In this document: one piece after another, positions 33,417 to 45,799 of the stretch
How the letters are laid out: each line of letters begins with the position of its first letter
Numbering within the stretch: the stretch's first letter is position 1
Assembly (NCBI GenBank): GCA_003158475.1
Contig: PMJR01000056.1
Location: 2,007 to 58,176 of the forward strand
Length of the DNA: 56,170 bases
Source: Ignavibacteriota bacterium
GTDB lineage: Bacteria; Bacteroidota; Ignavibacteria; UBA10030; UBA6906
Reading direction: 5' to 3'
Translations under genes and position numbers: made by a program
The notes under the pieces: model-generated
The model's input: the letters and a program-made list of their open reading frames with translations, nothing else
Told to the model about the DNA's origin: nothing
Databases searched by the model: none

Positions 33417-34523
33417 ATGACCGATAAATCTCGTTTCCTCTCGCTGCTTTTCCTCCTTTCCTTCGTGCTTTGCGGGGGTTCTCCTGCAATCTCCGGTATG
33501 AAATCCATCCCCCCGAATCACCCGTTCATCCGGTATTCGGGACGCTGGGAATTCAGCGATTCGCTCCACCCCAGGTATTCGTGGCCCGGAGTCAGTATCT
33601 CGGCGGCATTCAAAGGGACGAAGATCGGCGTGCGACTCGACGATCACACGAACTACTATAATGTGTACATCGACGGTGTCTCCCGGGGGGTATTCCACCC
33701 GGTGAAACAGGGTGAAACGGACTACATCGTTGCCGATTCACTCTCAGACACTTGCCACACTCTCACGCTCAGCAGGCGGAATATCACGTTTGATGAAGTC
33801 TACACGTTTTGCGGGCTGATTCTGAATGATGTCGATTCGCTCGTTCCTCTGCCCCCGCTGCCTCAACGGAGGATCGAATTCATCGGAGATTCGTTCACGG
33901 CCGCCGAGAGCAACGAAGCGAAGGAACAGGAGCTCCCCTGGGAAGCGAGATTTCCCCTAACGAACATTGACGGGGGGTTTGCGGCCGTCATCGCCCGCCA
34001 CTTCGGCGCAGAGGCGCACATGACGTGCCGCTCAGGGAGCGGTATGGTTTGCGACTGGCAGGGGAATCCGGAGATGACGATCCCGAAACGGTTTGACCGG
34101 ACTTTCATGGATGCGGCCCTGCCGAAATGGGACTTTGCCCGCTGGGTCCCCGGGGTGGTTGTCATCTGCCTCGGCTTGAACGATTATTCCGGACTCCGAG
34201 ACGGTGCCGGCGTCGTTCCGCGAGAGAAGTCCGCCATGTTCAGGGATGGCTACCGGCGGTTCCTCGCGACCCTGCGAGGTGTGTATCCGCACGTGAAGAT
34301 AGTCGCCGTCGCCTCATTTGCCGAATGGATTCGTCTGAACGTCAGGCAGGTTGTTGACAGCGAGCGATCGGAGGGGAGAGAGGACGTTTTCTATGCTCAA
34401 TACGATCGCTTTGAAGGCGGGTACGTAGCCAACGGACACCCCACGGTGGCCACGCACCGGAAAATGGCGGGTCAGATCATACACGCCATGGAACCGCTTC
34501 ATCTTTTTTCCTCGGAAGAGTAA
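33417..34523 (+). CDS. SGNH/GDSL esterase with N-terminal jelly-roll (CE2-like)
   Basis: A protein of 368 residues with a signal peptide (FLSLLFLLSFVLCGGSPAIS). Residues about 30-145 form a beta-sandwich (RYSGRWEFSDSLHP, SAAFKGTKIGVRLDDHTNYY). Residues 150-365 form an SGNH hydrolase with the block I nucleophile IEFIGDSFTA, Gly in RSGSGMVCDW, Asn in CLGLNDYSG, and the late His in GYVANGHPTVATH. This order matches carbohydrate esterase family 2, which removes acetyl groups from polysaccharides such as xylan or glucomannan. It probably works extracytoplasmically with glycosidases like the GH2 enzyme. Confidence 0.88.
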   Translation: MTDKSRFLSLLFLLSFVLCGGSPAISGMKSIPPNHPFIRYSGRWEFSDSLHPRYSWPGVSISAAFKGTKIGVRLDDHTNYYNVYIDGVSRGVFHPVKQGETDYIVADSLSDTCHTLTLSRRNITFDEVYTFCGLILNDVDSLVPLPPLPQRRIEFIGDSFTAAESNEAKEQELPWEARFPLTNIDGGFAAVIARHFGAEAHMTCRSGSGMVCDWQGNPEMTIPKRFDRTFMDAALPKWDFARWVPGVVVICLGLNDYSGLRDGAGVVPREKSAMFRDGYRRFLATLRGVYPHVKIVAVASFAEWIRLNVRQVVDSERSEGREDVFYAQYDRFEGGYVANGHPTVATHRKMAGQIIHAMEPLHLFSSEE

Positions 34524-34572
34524 CCCGCTCCTTACCCTTCGGGTCTTGTCTTTCTGTCATGTGTTCTCTATT

Positions 34573-35433
34573 ATGCCCCCCTCTATGATCCCTCTCACTC
34601 CCCTCGAGATTCTGGTCGACAACGACTGCGGGATCGATCTGCCGCTTCCGGACGATCTGAAGACCCTGTATGGACGTCTGCAATTTCCCCCGTTCGGAGG
34701 CCGTCCGCAGGTGATCAGCAACTTCGTGACGACACTTGACGGTGTCGTGTCTCTCGGCGTTGACGGCAAAAGCAACGGCGATGAGATAAGCGGGTCGAAC
34801 CGGCACGACAGCATGGTCATGGCCCTGCTGCGGGCGGCCGCCGATGCGGTACTTATTGGCGCGGGAACTCTGCGCCAGTCGCCGCACCATGTATGGACTC
34901 CGGAATTTGTCTTCCCGTCCCTGGAAGGATCCTACAGGACGCTGAGGGCGCGGATGGGGAAGCAGAAACCGCCGATGTGTGTTGTCGTGAGCGCCGGAGG
35001 CACGCTTGACCTGGCGCTGCCGGTCTTTACCGCGGGGAAGGCTCCGGTCGCGATCATCACGACCGCGATAGGCGAAAAAGAAATCAGAAAGGAGAGTGTT
35101 CCTCCCGCGGTCCAGGTTATCCCGGCGGGCGACCGTGAGACGCTCACAATCGGTGAGATACTCGACGCGCTTCTGCGCCTTCTCCCCGGCGGGAACATAT
35201 TCCTCGTGGAAGGTGGACCTCATCTCATCGGCCAGTTCTTTGACCAGGGGGAACTGGATGAGCTGTTTCTGACGCTTTCGCCACGGATCGCGGGCCGGGA
35301 CAGTCACAGCCAAAGGCTCGGTCTGGTCGCCGGGCGGGTCTTTCTGCCGGAACGCCTGCTCACCGGGAGGTTGAATGGTTTGAGGAAGAGCGAAAGCCAT
35401 CTTTTCCTCCGGTATGCCTTCAAAGGGGGATAG
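34573..35433 (+). CDS. RibD C-terminal (dihydrofolate-reductase-like) domain protein
   Basis: About 286 residues. The fold is that of the reductase half of RibD: NFVTTLDGVVSL, a deaminase domain is absent, DAVLIGAGTLRQ, and LVEGGPHLIGQFFDQGELDE near the end. Stand-alone family members reduce pteridine- or riboflavin-type intermediates with NADPH, but the substrate varies, so a role in riboflavin synthesis is not secure. Start candidates are ATG 34573 and ATG 34585, neither with a clear ribosome site. Confidence 0.85.
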   Translation: MPPSMIPLTPLEILVDNDCGIDLPLPDDLKTLYGRLQFPPFGGRPQVISNFVTTLDGVVSLGVDGKSNGDEISGSNRHDSMVMALLRAAADAVLIGAGTLRQSPHHVWTPEFVFPSLEGSYRTLRARMGKQKPPMCVVVSAGGTLDLALPVFTAGKAPVAIITTAIGEKEIRKESVPPAVQVIPAGDRETLTIGEILDALLRLLPGGNIFLVEGGPHLIGQFFDQGELDELFLTLSPRIAGRDSHSQRLGLVAGRVFLPERLLTGRLNGLRKSESHLFLRYAFKGG

Positions 35434-35450
35434 CGAAGGGGACCTTCTCG

Positions 35451-35888
35451 ATGGCTTTCAAACTGGCTTCGATTGTTGGTCTTGCGATCATGATCGCGGT
35501 CTTGATCGCGTTGATTGCGGGTCATTCTCTTCTCGCTGATGATCCGATCCCCATCGGGCTCCAGATTCTGGCTTTTTCTCTGATGATATGGGCCCGGATG
35601 ACATTTGGTGGAAGGAGTTTCCATGCAGCGGCAAATCCCACGGCCGGCGGGGTAGTGACATCCGGGCCCTATGGATTCGTTCGCCATCCAATCTACGCAG
35701 CTGCGCTCTTGTTCACTTGGACCGGTATCCTTTCACATTTTTCGATGATGAACCTGGTTCTGGGCATGTGTGTGGTTACAGGTGTCGGGTTGAGAATAGC
35801 CGCTGAAGAGAAACTCCTCGTCGAGCGCTACCCGGAGTATAAGGAATACGCCAAACGAACAAAGAGAATCATTCCTTTTCTCATCTAG
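35451..35888 (+). CDS. isoprenylcysteine carboxyl methyltransferase-like membrane protein
   Basis: A protein of 145 residues with four membrane helices. The C-terminal half has the ICMT/PEMT signature TSGPYGFVRHPIYAAALLF and EEKLLVERYPEYKEYAKRTK, which form the S-adenosylmethionine site in the family. Bacterial members methylate small lipids or isoprenoid-like compounds; the substrate is unknown. It begins 17 bases after the RibD-C gene, suggesting co-transcription. Confidence 0.88.
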   Translation: MAFKLASIVGLAIMIAVLIALIAGHSLLADDPIPIGLQILAFSLMIWARMTFGGRSFHAAANPTAGGVVTSGPYGFVRHPIYAAALLFTWTGILSHFSMMNLVLGMCVVTGVGLRIAAEEKLLVERYPEYKEYAKRTKRIIPFLI

Positions 35889-35968
35889 TGGCTTGACGTG
35901 ACAATGGCCGGACCGGATTCGCCGTCGGCAGTCGGGCTATTGTCGCGGCGAACCCGGACCTCTCCACA

Positions 35969-37960
35969 TTACTTCCCTTCAACGAGAAGATGAGTGAGGA
36001 ACCGAATGCCGTTTACCCATTCGAACAGCCAGACTTCGACCCATTTCAAAGGATTCCAGGCATGGAGATACCACTGTCTCCAGACCCGCTGGACGTATGA
36101 TCGCGTATACGCAGCGGCGAACGGATTGTGCTTTTTGAACCAGAGTTGCACGACGGAGGGGACCCTCATTTCCGGCATGTCATCGCCGAGCTTCCTGTAG
36201 AGCACGACAAGCTCGCGTGCCTTCAGGTCCCGCCAGTCGATGACATCGTTCCTCGTCCTTACAAGCAGGTCGTGGAGCGCCTCCTCCGCGTTGCTCCTGG
36301 GACGGCTGCGAAGCCAGACCTCTTCGAGCTGCAAGAAGAGCTTCATGATTCCCCACAGCCGGTCGTTGATTGTCGTGAATCGGTTCCACCAGAAGGGAAC
36401 AAATCCCTCACGGGGAAAACCGGATCGTCGATCATTCTGATGGCGCACGGTCCAGAAGCCGCAATTCATCGGGTGTAAGCCCTCGATCCTTGATGCGTAG
36501 AGATATGCCGCGAAGAAAAAGAGCCGGTTCCAGTATGTCGACCAATCGTGGCGCCATCCCTTGAGGACATCGACCATGTGTTCAATGGTGTAGAACTGAT
36601 CCCACGCGCTTCGGTAGGCTTCCATCAGCTCGTCCCGCGTCATTCGTTCGGGCGCTACCGCAACGTGGGCTGAATCGTACGTGTTGAAATCCGAATCCAT
36701 CCACCGCCGCTCATGCCACCATCGTTGGTGATCCTTCGAGCCGGGCAGGGGAGACAGGATATAGAACGAAGCAGAATCGAATCCTATGCGCTGGAGTTCG
36801 GCGATGTCCTGTTTGAGCGTCGTCGGTGTATCGAACGGCAGTCCGAGTATGTATCCCGCGTGGCAGGCTATGCCGAGCGAATGAAGATGTGCCGCAAGAT
36901 CCTTGTACTCCGTGACCTGATTCTGGAATTTCCCCTGGGAGCGGAGGTTGTCCCGGTTCACGCTCTCGATCCCGAAGAAGACCTGATTGCATCCCGCACG
37001 CGCCGCTACTTTGAAGAAGTCGCCGGGGGGGATCTTGCGAGCCGCGAGATCGCTTTGCATCATGAAAGTAAACGGAATGTTTTCTTCTTCACGCAATCGG
37101 ATGAGCCCGGTAAAGAGTTCACGCCAGCGCGGGTTGCGCGCAATATTGTCGTCCGTGAAGAAGCTGTGAACGACTCCCGCCTCATGGTAGTTCCGGCGGA
37201 CGAATTCGACAACCTGGCCGGGTTCCCGGCAACGCATCGTTCGACCCTGCACATTGATGATGGTGCAGAAGTCGCAGGCGAACACGCACCCGCGGCCCGT
37301 ATCGATGGTGCTGTAGGGCGACGCAAACCCCCCGAGATCAGCCTTCGTGAGGCGGGGTGTGGGGATGTTAGAAAGATCAGGAGTGGGATTCAGGAAATTG
37401 TAGAGCGGCTCCGCCCGTCCTCTGAGCACATCCTCTACAACAGCAGGCAGGCGTTCACCTTCCACCTCGCCGGCAACAAGTACCATTCCCCTGCACATTG
37501 CGTCTCTGAGGTCCGATGTCAGCCCCACCATCGCGAGCATGCCGCTGACGTGAAAGCCGCCGATCATGACCGGGATGCCCTGCGGCAAGAACCACGACGC
37601 GATGTCCTTCGCCCGGGGAAACTGATTCGATTGAACGCCGACGAGCATGACAATCGTCTTCACGCCGGGCTCTCGTGATCGCCGCGTGATCTCCTTTGCC
37701 GGAACCCGCTGAATCGCCTCGTCGATCAAACGGACATTGACCGGCAAACCCGCAAAAAATGGATAGCTCACGAGGTCGCGCGCCAGCGTCCCCATCTGAG
37801 TCAGCGTGTTGCTGCGAATCACACCGACGCGCATCTGGATCGGATATCCATCATCCGTGTAGTTTGTCGGACGGATAAGTGTTATATCCAGCTCGCGCAC
37901 ACCACATGTACGTGCAGTGTCACGGCAGACCGTCTCTTCTGCTGCAGGGGCTCGCTGCAT
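35969..37960 (-). CDS. B12-binding domain radical SAM protein
   Basis: A protein of 663 residues from ATG 37960, which follows GGAAG; upstream ATGs lack a site. An N-terminal cobalamin-binding-like Rossmann region covers about 30-190 (TIVMLVGVQSNQFPRAKDIA, GIPVMIGGFHVSGML). The radical SAM core (about 225-440) has the cluster motif GCVFACDFC, FFTDDNIARN and QVFFGIESVN. A long helical C-terminal region (about 470-663) follows. Class B radical SAM enzymes of this kind often methylate or rearrange lipids, hopanoids or antibiotics. No pathway neighbour identifies the substrate. It is divergent from proB. Confidence 0.9.
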   Translation of the reverse strand: MQRAPAAEETVCRDTARTCGVRELDITLIRPTNYTDDGYPIQMRVGVIRSNTLTQMGTLARDLVSYPFFAGLPVNVRLIDEAIQRVPAKEITRRSREPGVKTIVMLVGVQSNQFPRAKDIASWFLPQGIPVMIGGFHVSGMLAMVGLTSDLRDAMCRGMVLVAGEVEGERLPAVVEDVLRGRAEPLYNFLNPTPDLSNIPTPRLTKADLGGFASPYSTIDTGRGCVFACDFCTIINVQGRTMRCREPGQVVEFVRRNYHEAGVVHSFFTDDNIARNPRWRELFTGLIRLREEENIPFTFMMQSDLAARKIPPGDFFKVAARAGCNQVFFGIESVNRDNLRSQGKFQNQVTEYKDLAAHLHSLGIACHAGYILGLPFDTPTTLKQDIAELQRIGFDSASFYILSPLPGSKDHQRWWHERRWMDSDFNTYDSAHVAVAPERMTRDELMEAYRSAWDQFYTIEHMVDVLKGWRHDWSTYWNRLFFFAAYLYASRIEGLHPMNCGFWTVRHQNDRRSGFPREGFVPFWWNRFTTINDRLWGIMKLFLQLEEVWLRSRPRSNAEEALHDLLVRTRNDVIDWRDLKARELVVLYRKLGDDMPEMRVPSVVQLWFKKHNPFAAAYTRSYVQRVWRQWYLHAWNPLKWVEVWLFEWVNGIRFLTHLLVEGK

Positions 37961-38128
37961 CGTTCTTCCTTCCATTGCGTTTTGGAATATACTCTGCATA
38001 ATGGAGCTTACGAAGCGGCAAAACAAACAGAAATAGCTCTAAAGGTTGAGACGAGAATTTCGATTCCTGCAAACCGCCGGCAGCAAATCTCAACAGTTCC
38101 CCACGCGCCCCGAACTCCGTGGAGCACC

Positions 38129-38156
38129 TTGACTTAACCTCGATTTGTGCTATACT
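38129..38156 (+). promoter_or_regulatory. promoter of proB-proA
   Basis: TTGACT at 38129-38134, a 16 bp spacer, then TATACT at 38151-38156. The predicted start site at about 38162-38164 nearly coincides with the ATG at 38166. Confidence 0.7.
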
Positions 38157-38165
38157 GAACATGAA

Positions 38166-39299
38166 ATGCATCGAATTGCGACCACATTACACGAGAAGAC
38201 CAGGATTGTCGTCAAAATCGGCACAAACCTGCTGACCGACAAGCTCTCTGGTTTGAATCATGACCGGATCAACTCCCTGGCCCGGGGAGTCTCGCATATT
38301 CAGTCGCTCGGCTACCATGTTGCCGTGGTCAGCTCAGGCGCAATAGGGGCGGGGGTGGCAGCGCGTGGGCTCAAAGAGCGTCCGATGACGATGCCGGAGA
38401 AACAGGCCACGGCGGCGATCGGTCAGCCTATTCTCATGGAAGCGTATGAAGCCGCATTCCGCACTCAAGCGATCACGGTGGGCCAGATCCTCCTGACGAA
38501 GGATGACTTTGTGAACAGGGCGAGGTACCTGAACGCCAGGAACACACTGGCCGTACTCTTTGAGAACAGGGTCGTCCCGATCATAAACGAAAACGACACG
38601 GTCGCTGTCGAAGAGATCAAGCTCGGGGATAACGACAATCTCTCCGCAATGGTGGCGAATCTGGTCGAGGCGGATCTCCTCATCATACTGAGTGACATCG
38701 ACGGGTTCTATTCGGATGATCCCTCCCACAACCGCCACGCGGAGCTCATCCCCATCGTGGAGACGATTACCCCCCGGATTGAGAAACAGGCGAAGAAGAG
38801 TGGAGGGGGGCTCGGGACCGGCGGGATGATGACCAAAATCCAGGCGGCGAAACTGTGCACTTCCGCGGGGATCGCGATGATCATTGCCAACGGAAGCAAT
38901 CCCCGCGTGCTCCAGGAGATCGTTTCAGGCGAATGCAGGGGGACGCTGTTCCTTCCCGCCACACACCGGCTGAATGTAAAGAAGCGATGGATCGGTTTCG
39001 TGTCACATCCGAGAGGTTCCGTCAGGATTGATGAGGGGGCGAAGGCGGCCCTGACGAATCACCGGAAGAGCCTTCTCCCTTCCGGCATTCTCGAAGTGAC
39101 AGGTGTGTTCAACGAAAAGGATACGATTTCGGTGCTGGATGTGACGGGGAACGAGATTGCACGGGGTGTGAGCGGTTACTCGTCGGCGGAACTCGCCATG
39201 ATCAGGGGGAGAAAAACGGACGACGTTGAAACAATACTCGGTCGCCGGGCGCACGGCGAAGTCATTCACAAGGATAACCTTGTCCTCCTGAGCAAATGA
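38166..39299 (+). CDS. proB: glutamate 5-kinase
   Basis: First step of proline synthesis: phosphorylates L-glutamate. The protein is 377 residues, the usual length. The amino-acid kinase domain (about 12-265) has RIVVKIGTNLLTD, VSSGAIGAG, INENDTVAVEE and GTGGMMTKIQAAK. The C-terminal PUA domain (about 285-370) has GSVRIDEGAKAAL. ATG 38166 gives a normal N-terminus; the earlier in-frame start at 38145 overlaps the -35/-10 spacer. No Shine-Dalgarno fits, so a leaderless transcript is possible. proA follows 10 bases downstream. Confidence 0.95.
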   Translation: MHRIATTLHEKTRIVVKIGTNLLTDKLSGLNHDRINSLARGVSHIQSLGYHVAVVSSGAIGAGVAARGLKERPMTMPEKQATAAIGQPILMEAYEAAFRTQAITVGQILLTKDDFVNRARYLNARNTLAVLFENRVVPIINENDTVAVEEIKLGDNDNLSAMVANLVEADLLIILSDIDGFYSDDPSHNRHAELIPIVETITPRIEKQAKKSGGGLGTGGMMTKIQAAKLCTSAGIAMIIANGSNPRVLQEIVSGECRGTLFLPATHRLNVKKRWIGFVSHPRGSVRIDEGAKAALTNHRKSLLPSGILEVTGVFNEKDTISVLDVTGNEIARGVSGYSSAELAMIRGRKTDDVETILGRRAHGEVIHKDNLVLLSK

Positions 39300-39309
39300 G
39301 CCTGAGAGA

Positions 39310-40569
39310 ATGAGAATGACAGAAGAGAGGATTGAATCGCAGGCACGGTCCGTCAAAGCCGCGAGCAGGATTCTGTACGATTGCCCCACGGCGAAAAAGA
39401 ACCGGCTGCTCCGGGCGGTTATCTCCCGCCTGCGGGGAGGGGCTTCCGCTGTCCTGGCAGCAAACAGAGAGGACGTCGAGAACGCCCGCCGCGGCGGTCT
39501 TTCGCCGGTACTTCTGGATCGGCTGACATTGAGCGAACACGGAATCCAGCAGGTCATACGGGGCGTGCGGGACGTTATCGGACTCCCCGATCCCGTCGGA
39601 CGCATACTGGGGAGAGTGAAACGTCCCAACGGGCTCAGGGTCGAAAAGATGAGCGTTCCGCTCGGGGCCTTGGGGATAATCTACGAGGCCCGCCCGAACG
39701 TGACAATCGATGCTTCCGTGCTCTGCTTGAAATCAGGGAACACGGTCCTGCTTCGCGGGGGATCAGAGGCACTGCGCACAAACAGGATCCTCGCGGATCT
39801 CGTCAGAAAGGCCCTCGGGGACGTGGATCTTCCACCGGGCAGCGTCGAGTTCATCGATTCCACAGACAGAGAATCGGTGGGAATGATGCTGAAGCAGAGC
39901 ACATACCTCGATGTGATCATACCGCGTGGGAGCCGGCAGTTGATCGATTATATCCGGGCAAACTCCTCGGTGCCGGTCATCGCTCATGGAGAAGGAAACT
40001 GCCATGTCTTTGTCGACAGCTCTGCGGACCTTCGTGAAGCCGAGGAAATCGTCTACAACGCAAAAGTCCAGCGACCTTCCGTGTGCAACGCGGCGGAGAA
40101 GCTGCTCGTGCACGAGAAGATCGCCGCGAAGTTTCTCCCCCGGATCGCACAGAGACTGAGAGACGCGGGGGTGGAACTGCGGTGTGATCACGGGGCTCGG
40201 GGATTTATCCCCGACGCAGCAAACGCCTCGGAAGCCGACTGGTCTGAGGAATACCTTGATTTGATCATAGCGATCAAGACCGTCAGGAGCCTGCGTGAGG
40301 CTATCGATCACATCAACCACTACGGTTCCCACCATTCAGACGCGATCGTGACCGGAAGCAAAGCGAACGGTGAGAGCTTCCTTCGCTCGGTCGATTCGGC
40401 CGCCGTCTACGTGAACGCCTCGACGAGATTCACGGACGGCTACGAATTCGGTCTCGGCGCTGAAATCGGCATCAGCACGCAGAAGCTTCATGCTCGCGGC
40501 CCCATGGGTCTGGCCGAATTGACATCGAGCAAATTCATCGTGCATGGAACCGGCCAGACAAGGGGCTGA
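39310..40569 (+). CDS. proA: gamma-glutamyl phosphate reductase
   Basis: Second step of proline synthesis: reduces glutamyl 5-phosphate to glutamate semialdehyde with NADPH. The protein is 419 residues, the family length. It has MSVPLGALGIIYEARPNVT, GNTVLLRGGSEAL, the proA signature region AEIGISTQKLHARGPMGL, and the catalytic Cys in QRPSVCNAAE. It is in an operon with proB. An ATG two codons downstream is an equally good start. Confidence 0.95.
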   Translation: MRMTEERIESQARSVKAASRILYDCPTAKKNRLLRAVISRLRGGASAVLAANREDVENARRGGLSPVLLDRLTLSEHGIQQVIRGVRDVIGLPDPVGRILGRVKRPNGLRVEKMSVPLGALGIIYEARPNVTIDASVLCLKSGNTVLLRGGSEALRTNRILADLVRKALGDVDLPPGSVEFIDSTDRESVGMMLKQSTYLDVIIPRGSRQLIDYIRANSSVPVIAHGEGNCHVFVDSSADLREAEEIVYNAKVQRPSVCNAAEKLLVHEKIAAKFLPRIAQRLRDAGVELRCDHGARGFIPDAANASEADWSEEYLDLIIAIKTVRSLREAIDHINHYGSHHSDAIVTGSKANGESFLRSVDSAAVYVNASTRFTDGYEFGLGAEIGISTQKLHARGPMGLAELTSSKFIVHGTGQTRG

Positions 40570-40966
40570 CCCCCGGAATCTCCGCCCGGTGCATCCGTCC
40601 CGCCCACCATCAATCGTACGTTTATTCCCTCCGCGGTCAACTGAAAAGCTCCAGACGCGGCACATAGACCGGCGCCTGAGAAGGGAGATCCACCAGCTCG
40701 GTGAAATCCCGGATTGCACTCTTCAATATGCCCGGTGCAACCCTGCCAACCTCTTTTTACATGCCTCTTTGTAGAATTCTCCTCTGACGACACATTCGCT
40801 TATTGCTTTACTGACGTCATTTAGCCAGAATCGGCTTAATGTGTGGCACACATGTTGCTAAAATGTCAGATGTGTAAACCCGCGAAAAAGTGGGATGATG
40901 TGTAATCATCGCATTACCCGCAGCGCGACGATCGGCAACTCACTTCCTCAGGAACCAGAAAGGCGC
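40570..40966. other. 397-base intergenic region
   Basis: No gene is supported. The right half is AT-richer and should carry the promoter of the hybrid kinase, but no clean -35/-10 pair stands out. It contains a TGACGTCA palindrome (40812-40819). The minus strand has a short open stretch ending near 40640 that I could not identify. Confidence 0.4.
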
Positions 40967-44356
<3,390 letters not shown>

Positions 44357-44359
44357 ACC

Positions 44360-44941
44360 ATGAAGATCCTTATTGCTGAAGACGACGCCGTGTCCCGGTT
44401 GATCCTGCTTACCAAGCTTAAGAACTTGGGGCACACGGTCATTGCCAGGGAAGATGGTGAATCCGCATGGAATTCATTTCTGGTGGAACGACCCCAGCTC
44501 ATCATCACGGACTGGATGATGCCCAAGCTTGACGGCCTGGACCTTTGTCGGATGATCCGGTCACACGTTCGGGAGAAGTATGCGTACATCATGTTTCTCA
44601 CCGCCCTGACAGGGAAGAAGAACTACCACGAAGGCATGGAAGCCGGTGCGGACGACTTCCTGAACAAACCGGTGGATATGGATGAACTGACAGCACGCCT
44701 CCGCGTTGCCGAACGTATTCTCGCCATGCATACCGAAATGAAACAACTTGAAGGTCTCCTTCCCATATGTTCGTATTGCAAGCAGATTCGCGATGAGAAG
44801 AACACGTGGCAACCAATTGAAGGCTACCTCAGCAACCGGACCGAAGCGACGTTCTCCCACGGATGCTGCCCCAGCTGCCTTGAGAAGTACGTGAAACCCG
44901 AACTGGAGGCGCACAGAATCAAGAAACTATCGAAAGCCTAG
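44360..44941 (+). CDS. response regulator with C-terminal zinc-ribbon-like module
   Basis: A protein of 193 residues. The receiver domain (1-120) has IAEDDAVSR, the phospho-acceptor Asp in IITDWMMPKLDG and Lys in DFLNKPVDMDEL. After a short helix, a Cys-rich tail reads LLPICSYCKQIRDEKNTW, then FSHGCCPSCLEKYVKPEL. This C..C...C..C tail is known at the end of many receiver, PAS and GGDEF proteins, but its role is unclear; zinc binding is inferred. It starts three bases after the hybrid kinase and is the likely phosphorelay end point. Confidence 0.92.
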   Translation: MKILIAEDDAVSRLILLTKLKNLGHTVIAREDGESAWNSFLVERPQLIITDWMMPKLDGLDLCRMIRSHVREKYAYIMFLTALTGKKNYHEGMEAGADDFLNKPVDMDELTARLRVAERILAMHTEMKQLEGLLPICSYCKQIRDEKNTWQPIEGYLSNRTEATFSHGCCPSCLEKYVKPELEAHRIKKLSKA

Positions 44942-45259
44942 AGTACTCTTCGCGCACGATGGCTTCGCGCTCCTGCTTGAATGAATGAGCACCTTGGCTA
45001 CGATGGGGACAACTCGTTCATTCTGAAGAGCCTTCTCCCGCATGTCATCCGGACTCTCCGGCTTCCCGCTCAACTCTCCGCGACCAATCTGAGGATAAAG
45101 CTTCCAGTCTTTCCCCGGCGTAAAGAGACCGAGTGGCCTTGCCTCGAGCCCGCCAGGATTCACAACAATGGCATACGGGCCGACCGCATCTTCGAGCCAG
45201 GGAGAAGCCTTCCAATTGCATGCCCGAGGTACATCGATGGGCTCTGAAGCGGTTGTCAC
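44927..45259 (-). CDS. hypothetical protein coupled to a zinc-ribbon gene
   Basis: A 110-codon frame whose GTG overlaps the stop of the upstream zinc-ribbon gene as GTGA, a good sign of coupled translation. It reads VTTASEPIDVPRACNWKASP, GPYAIVVNPGGLEARPLGLF and ALQNERVVPIVAKVLI. No known motif or membrane segment is seen. It is convergent with the response regulator and overlaps its last 15 bases. A frame on the plus strand (44981-45247) covers the same stretch but is less protein-like and has no start context. Confidence 0.42.
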   Translation of the reverse strand: MTTASEPIDVPRACNWKASPWLEDAVGPYAIVVNPGGLEARPLGLFTPGKDWKLYPQIGRGELSGKPESPDDMREKALQNERVVPIVAKVLIHSSRSAKPSCAKSTLGFR

Positions 45260-45489
45260 GTATCCGACTTGCGGTGGCCGAAACCGAGGAGTTTTCTGAC
45301 TTTGTCCCGTTGCTGCATGACGGCAGCAATCGCTTTCGCAATTTCTTCCGAGTGAGAATTGAGTAACCCCTTGCATTTAGGACAAGGAAATGTAGCGTGT
45401 TCCTTGAGGTAACTCATCTGTTTTTCCAGCCGGAAGCCGCAGTAGGGGCACCTTACCGGTATCGATTCATTCGGGGGGGTATCGCTCAT
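45256..45489 (-). CDS. small zinc-ribbon protein
   Basis: A protein of 77 residues from ATG 45489, with GAAGG upstream. A zinc ribbon (VRCPYCGFRLEKQ, then FPCPKCKGLLN) occupies residues 10-45, and a helical basic tail follows (IAAVMQQRDKVRKLLGFGHR). The four cysteines are intact. The open frame extends upstream to 45660 through a ten-base homopolymer, but that part is not convincing. It is probably a nucleic-acid- or protein-binding adaptor. It is transcribed toward the two-component genes. Confidence 0.7.
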   Translation of the reverse strand: MSDTPPNESIPVRCPYCGFRLEKQMSYLKEHATFPCPKCKGLLNSHSEEIAKAIAAVMQQRDKVRKLLGFGHRKSDT

Positions 45490-45561
45490 CGTGTGCCTTC
45501 GACTATAGTGCTGAAAGAGTAAACGAACATTGCACGTCAGAGTCAACTCCGGACCTTTCCC

Positions 45562-45571
45562 GGGGGGGGGG
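45562..45571. repeat. ten-G homopolymer
   Basis: Ten consecutive G on the plus strand, within an open minus-strand frame that runs into the zinc-ribbon gene. Confidence 0.8.
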
Positions 45572-45776
45572 ACTGTCCTGGCGGCTGAAAGTACGAGAAG
45601 GCGACCTTCAATCTTCCCGGGGAACCGAATAACCTGATAGGAGTCGCCGACCTTTGGCAACGGACGGGATACCCCGCGTTTTGACGGATAAACTCGAGAT
45701 TCGGGGCAGATGGTGAGCTGTGCCGGTGCCTTTTGAATGCATCTTTAATCGACAGCTGAAGTATCCCCCGAAGAAG

Positions 45777-45799
45777 GGATTAACTCCTTTTTCATCCTT
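45777..45799 (+). repeat. direct repeat, copy A
   Basis: A 23-base sequence (GGATTAACTCCTTT then TTCATCCTT) that recurs at 47429-47451 with one mismatch, in the same orientation, on the other side of the DUF4900-like gene. Confidence 0.7.

Noticed and set aside
40600-40760. Minus-strand stretch reading AIRDFTELVDLPSQAPVYVP and stopping near 40640
   Set aside because: It has some protein character and could be another remnant, but I recognise no family and found no start codon.
40812-40819. TGACGTCA palindrome before the hybrid kinase
   Set aside because: An eight-base palindrome is expected by chance and no second copy or regulator supports an operator.
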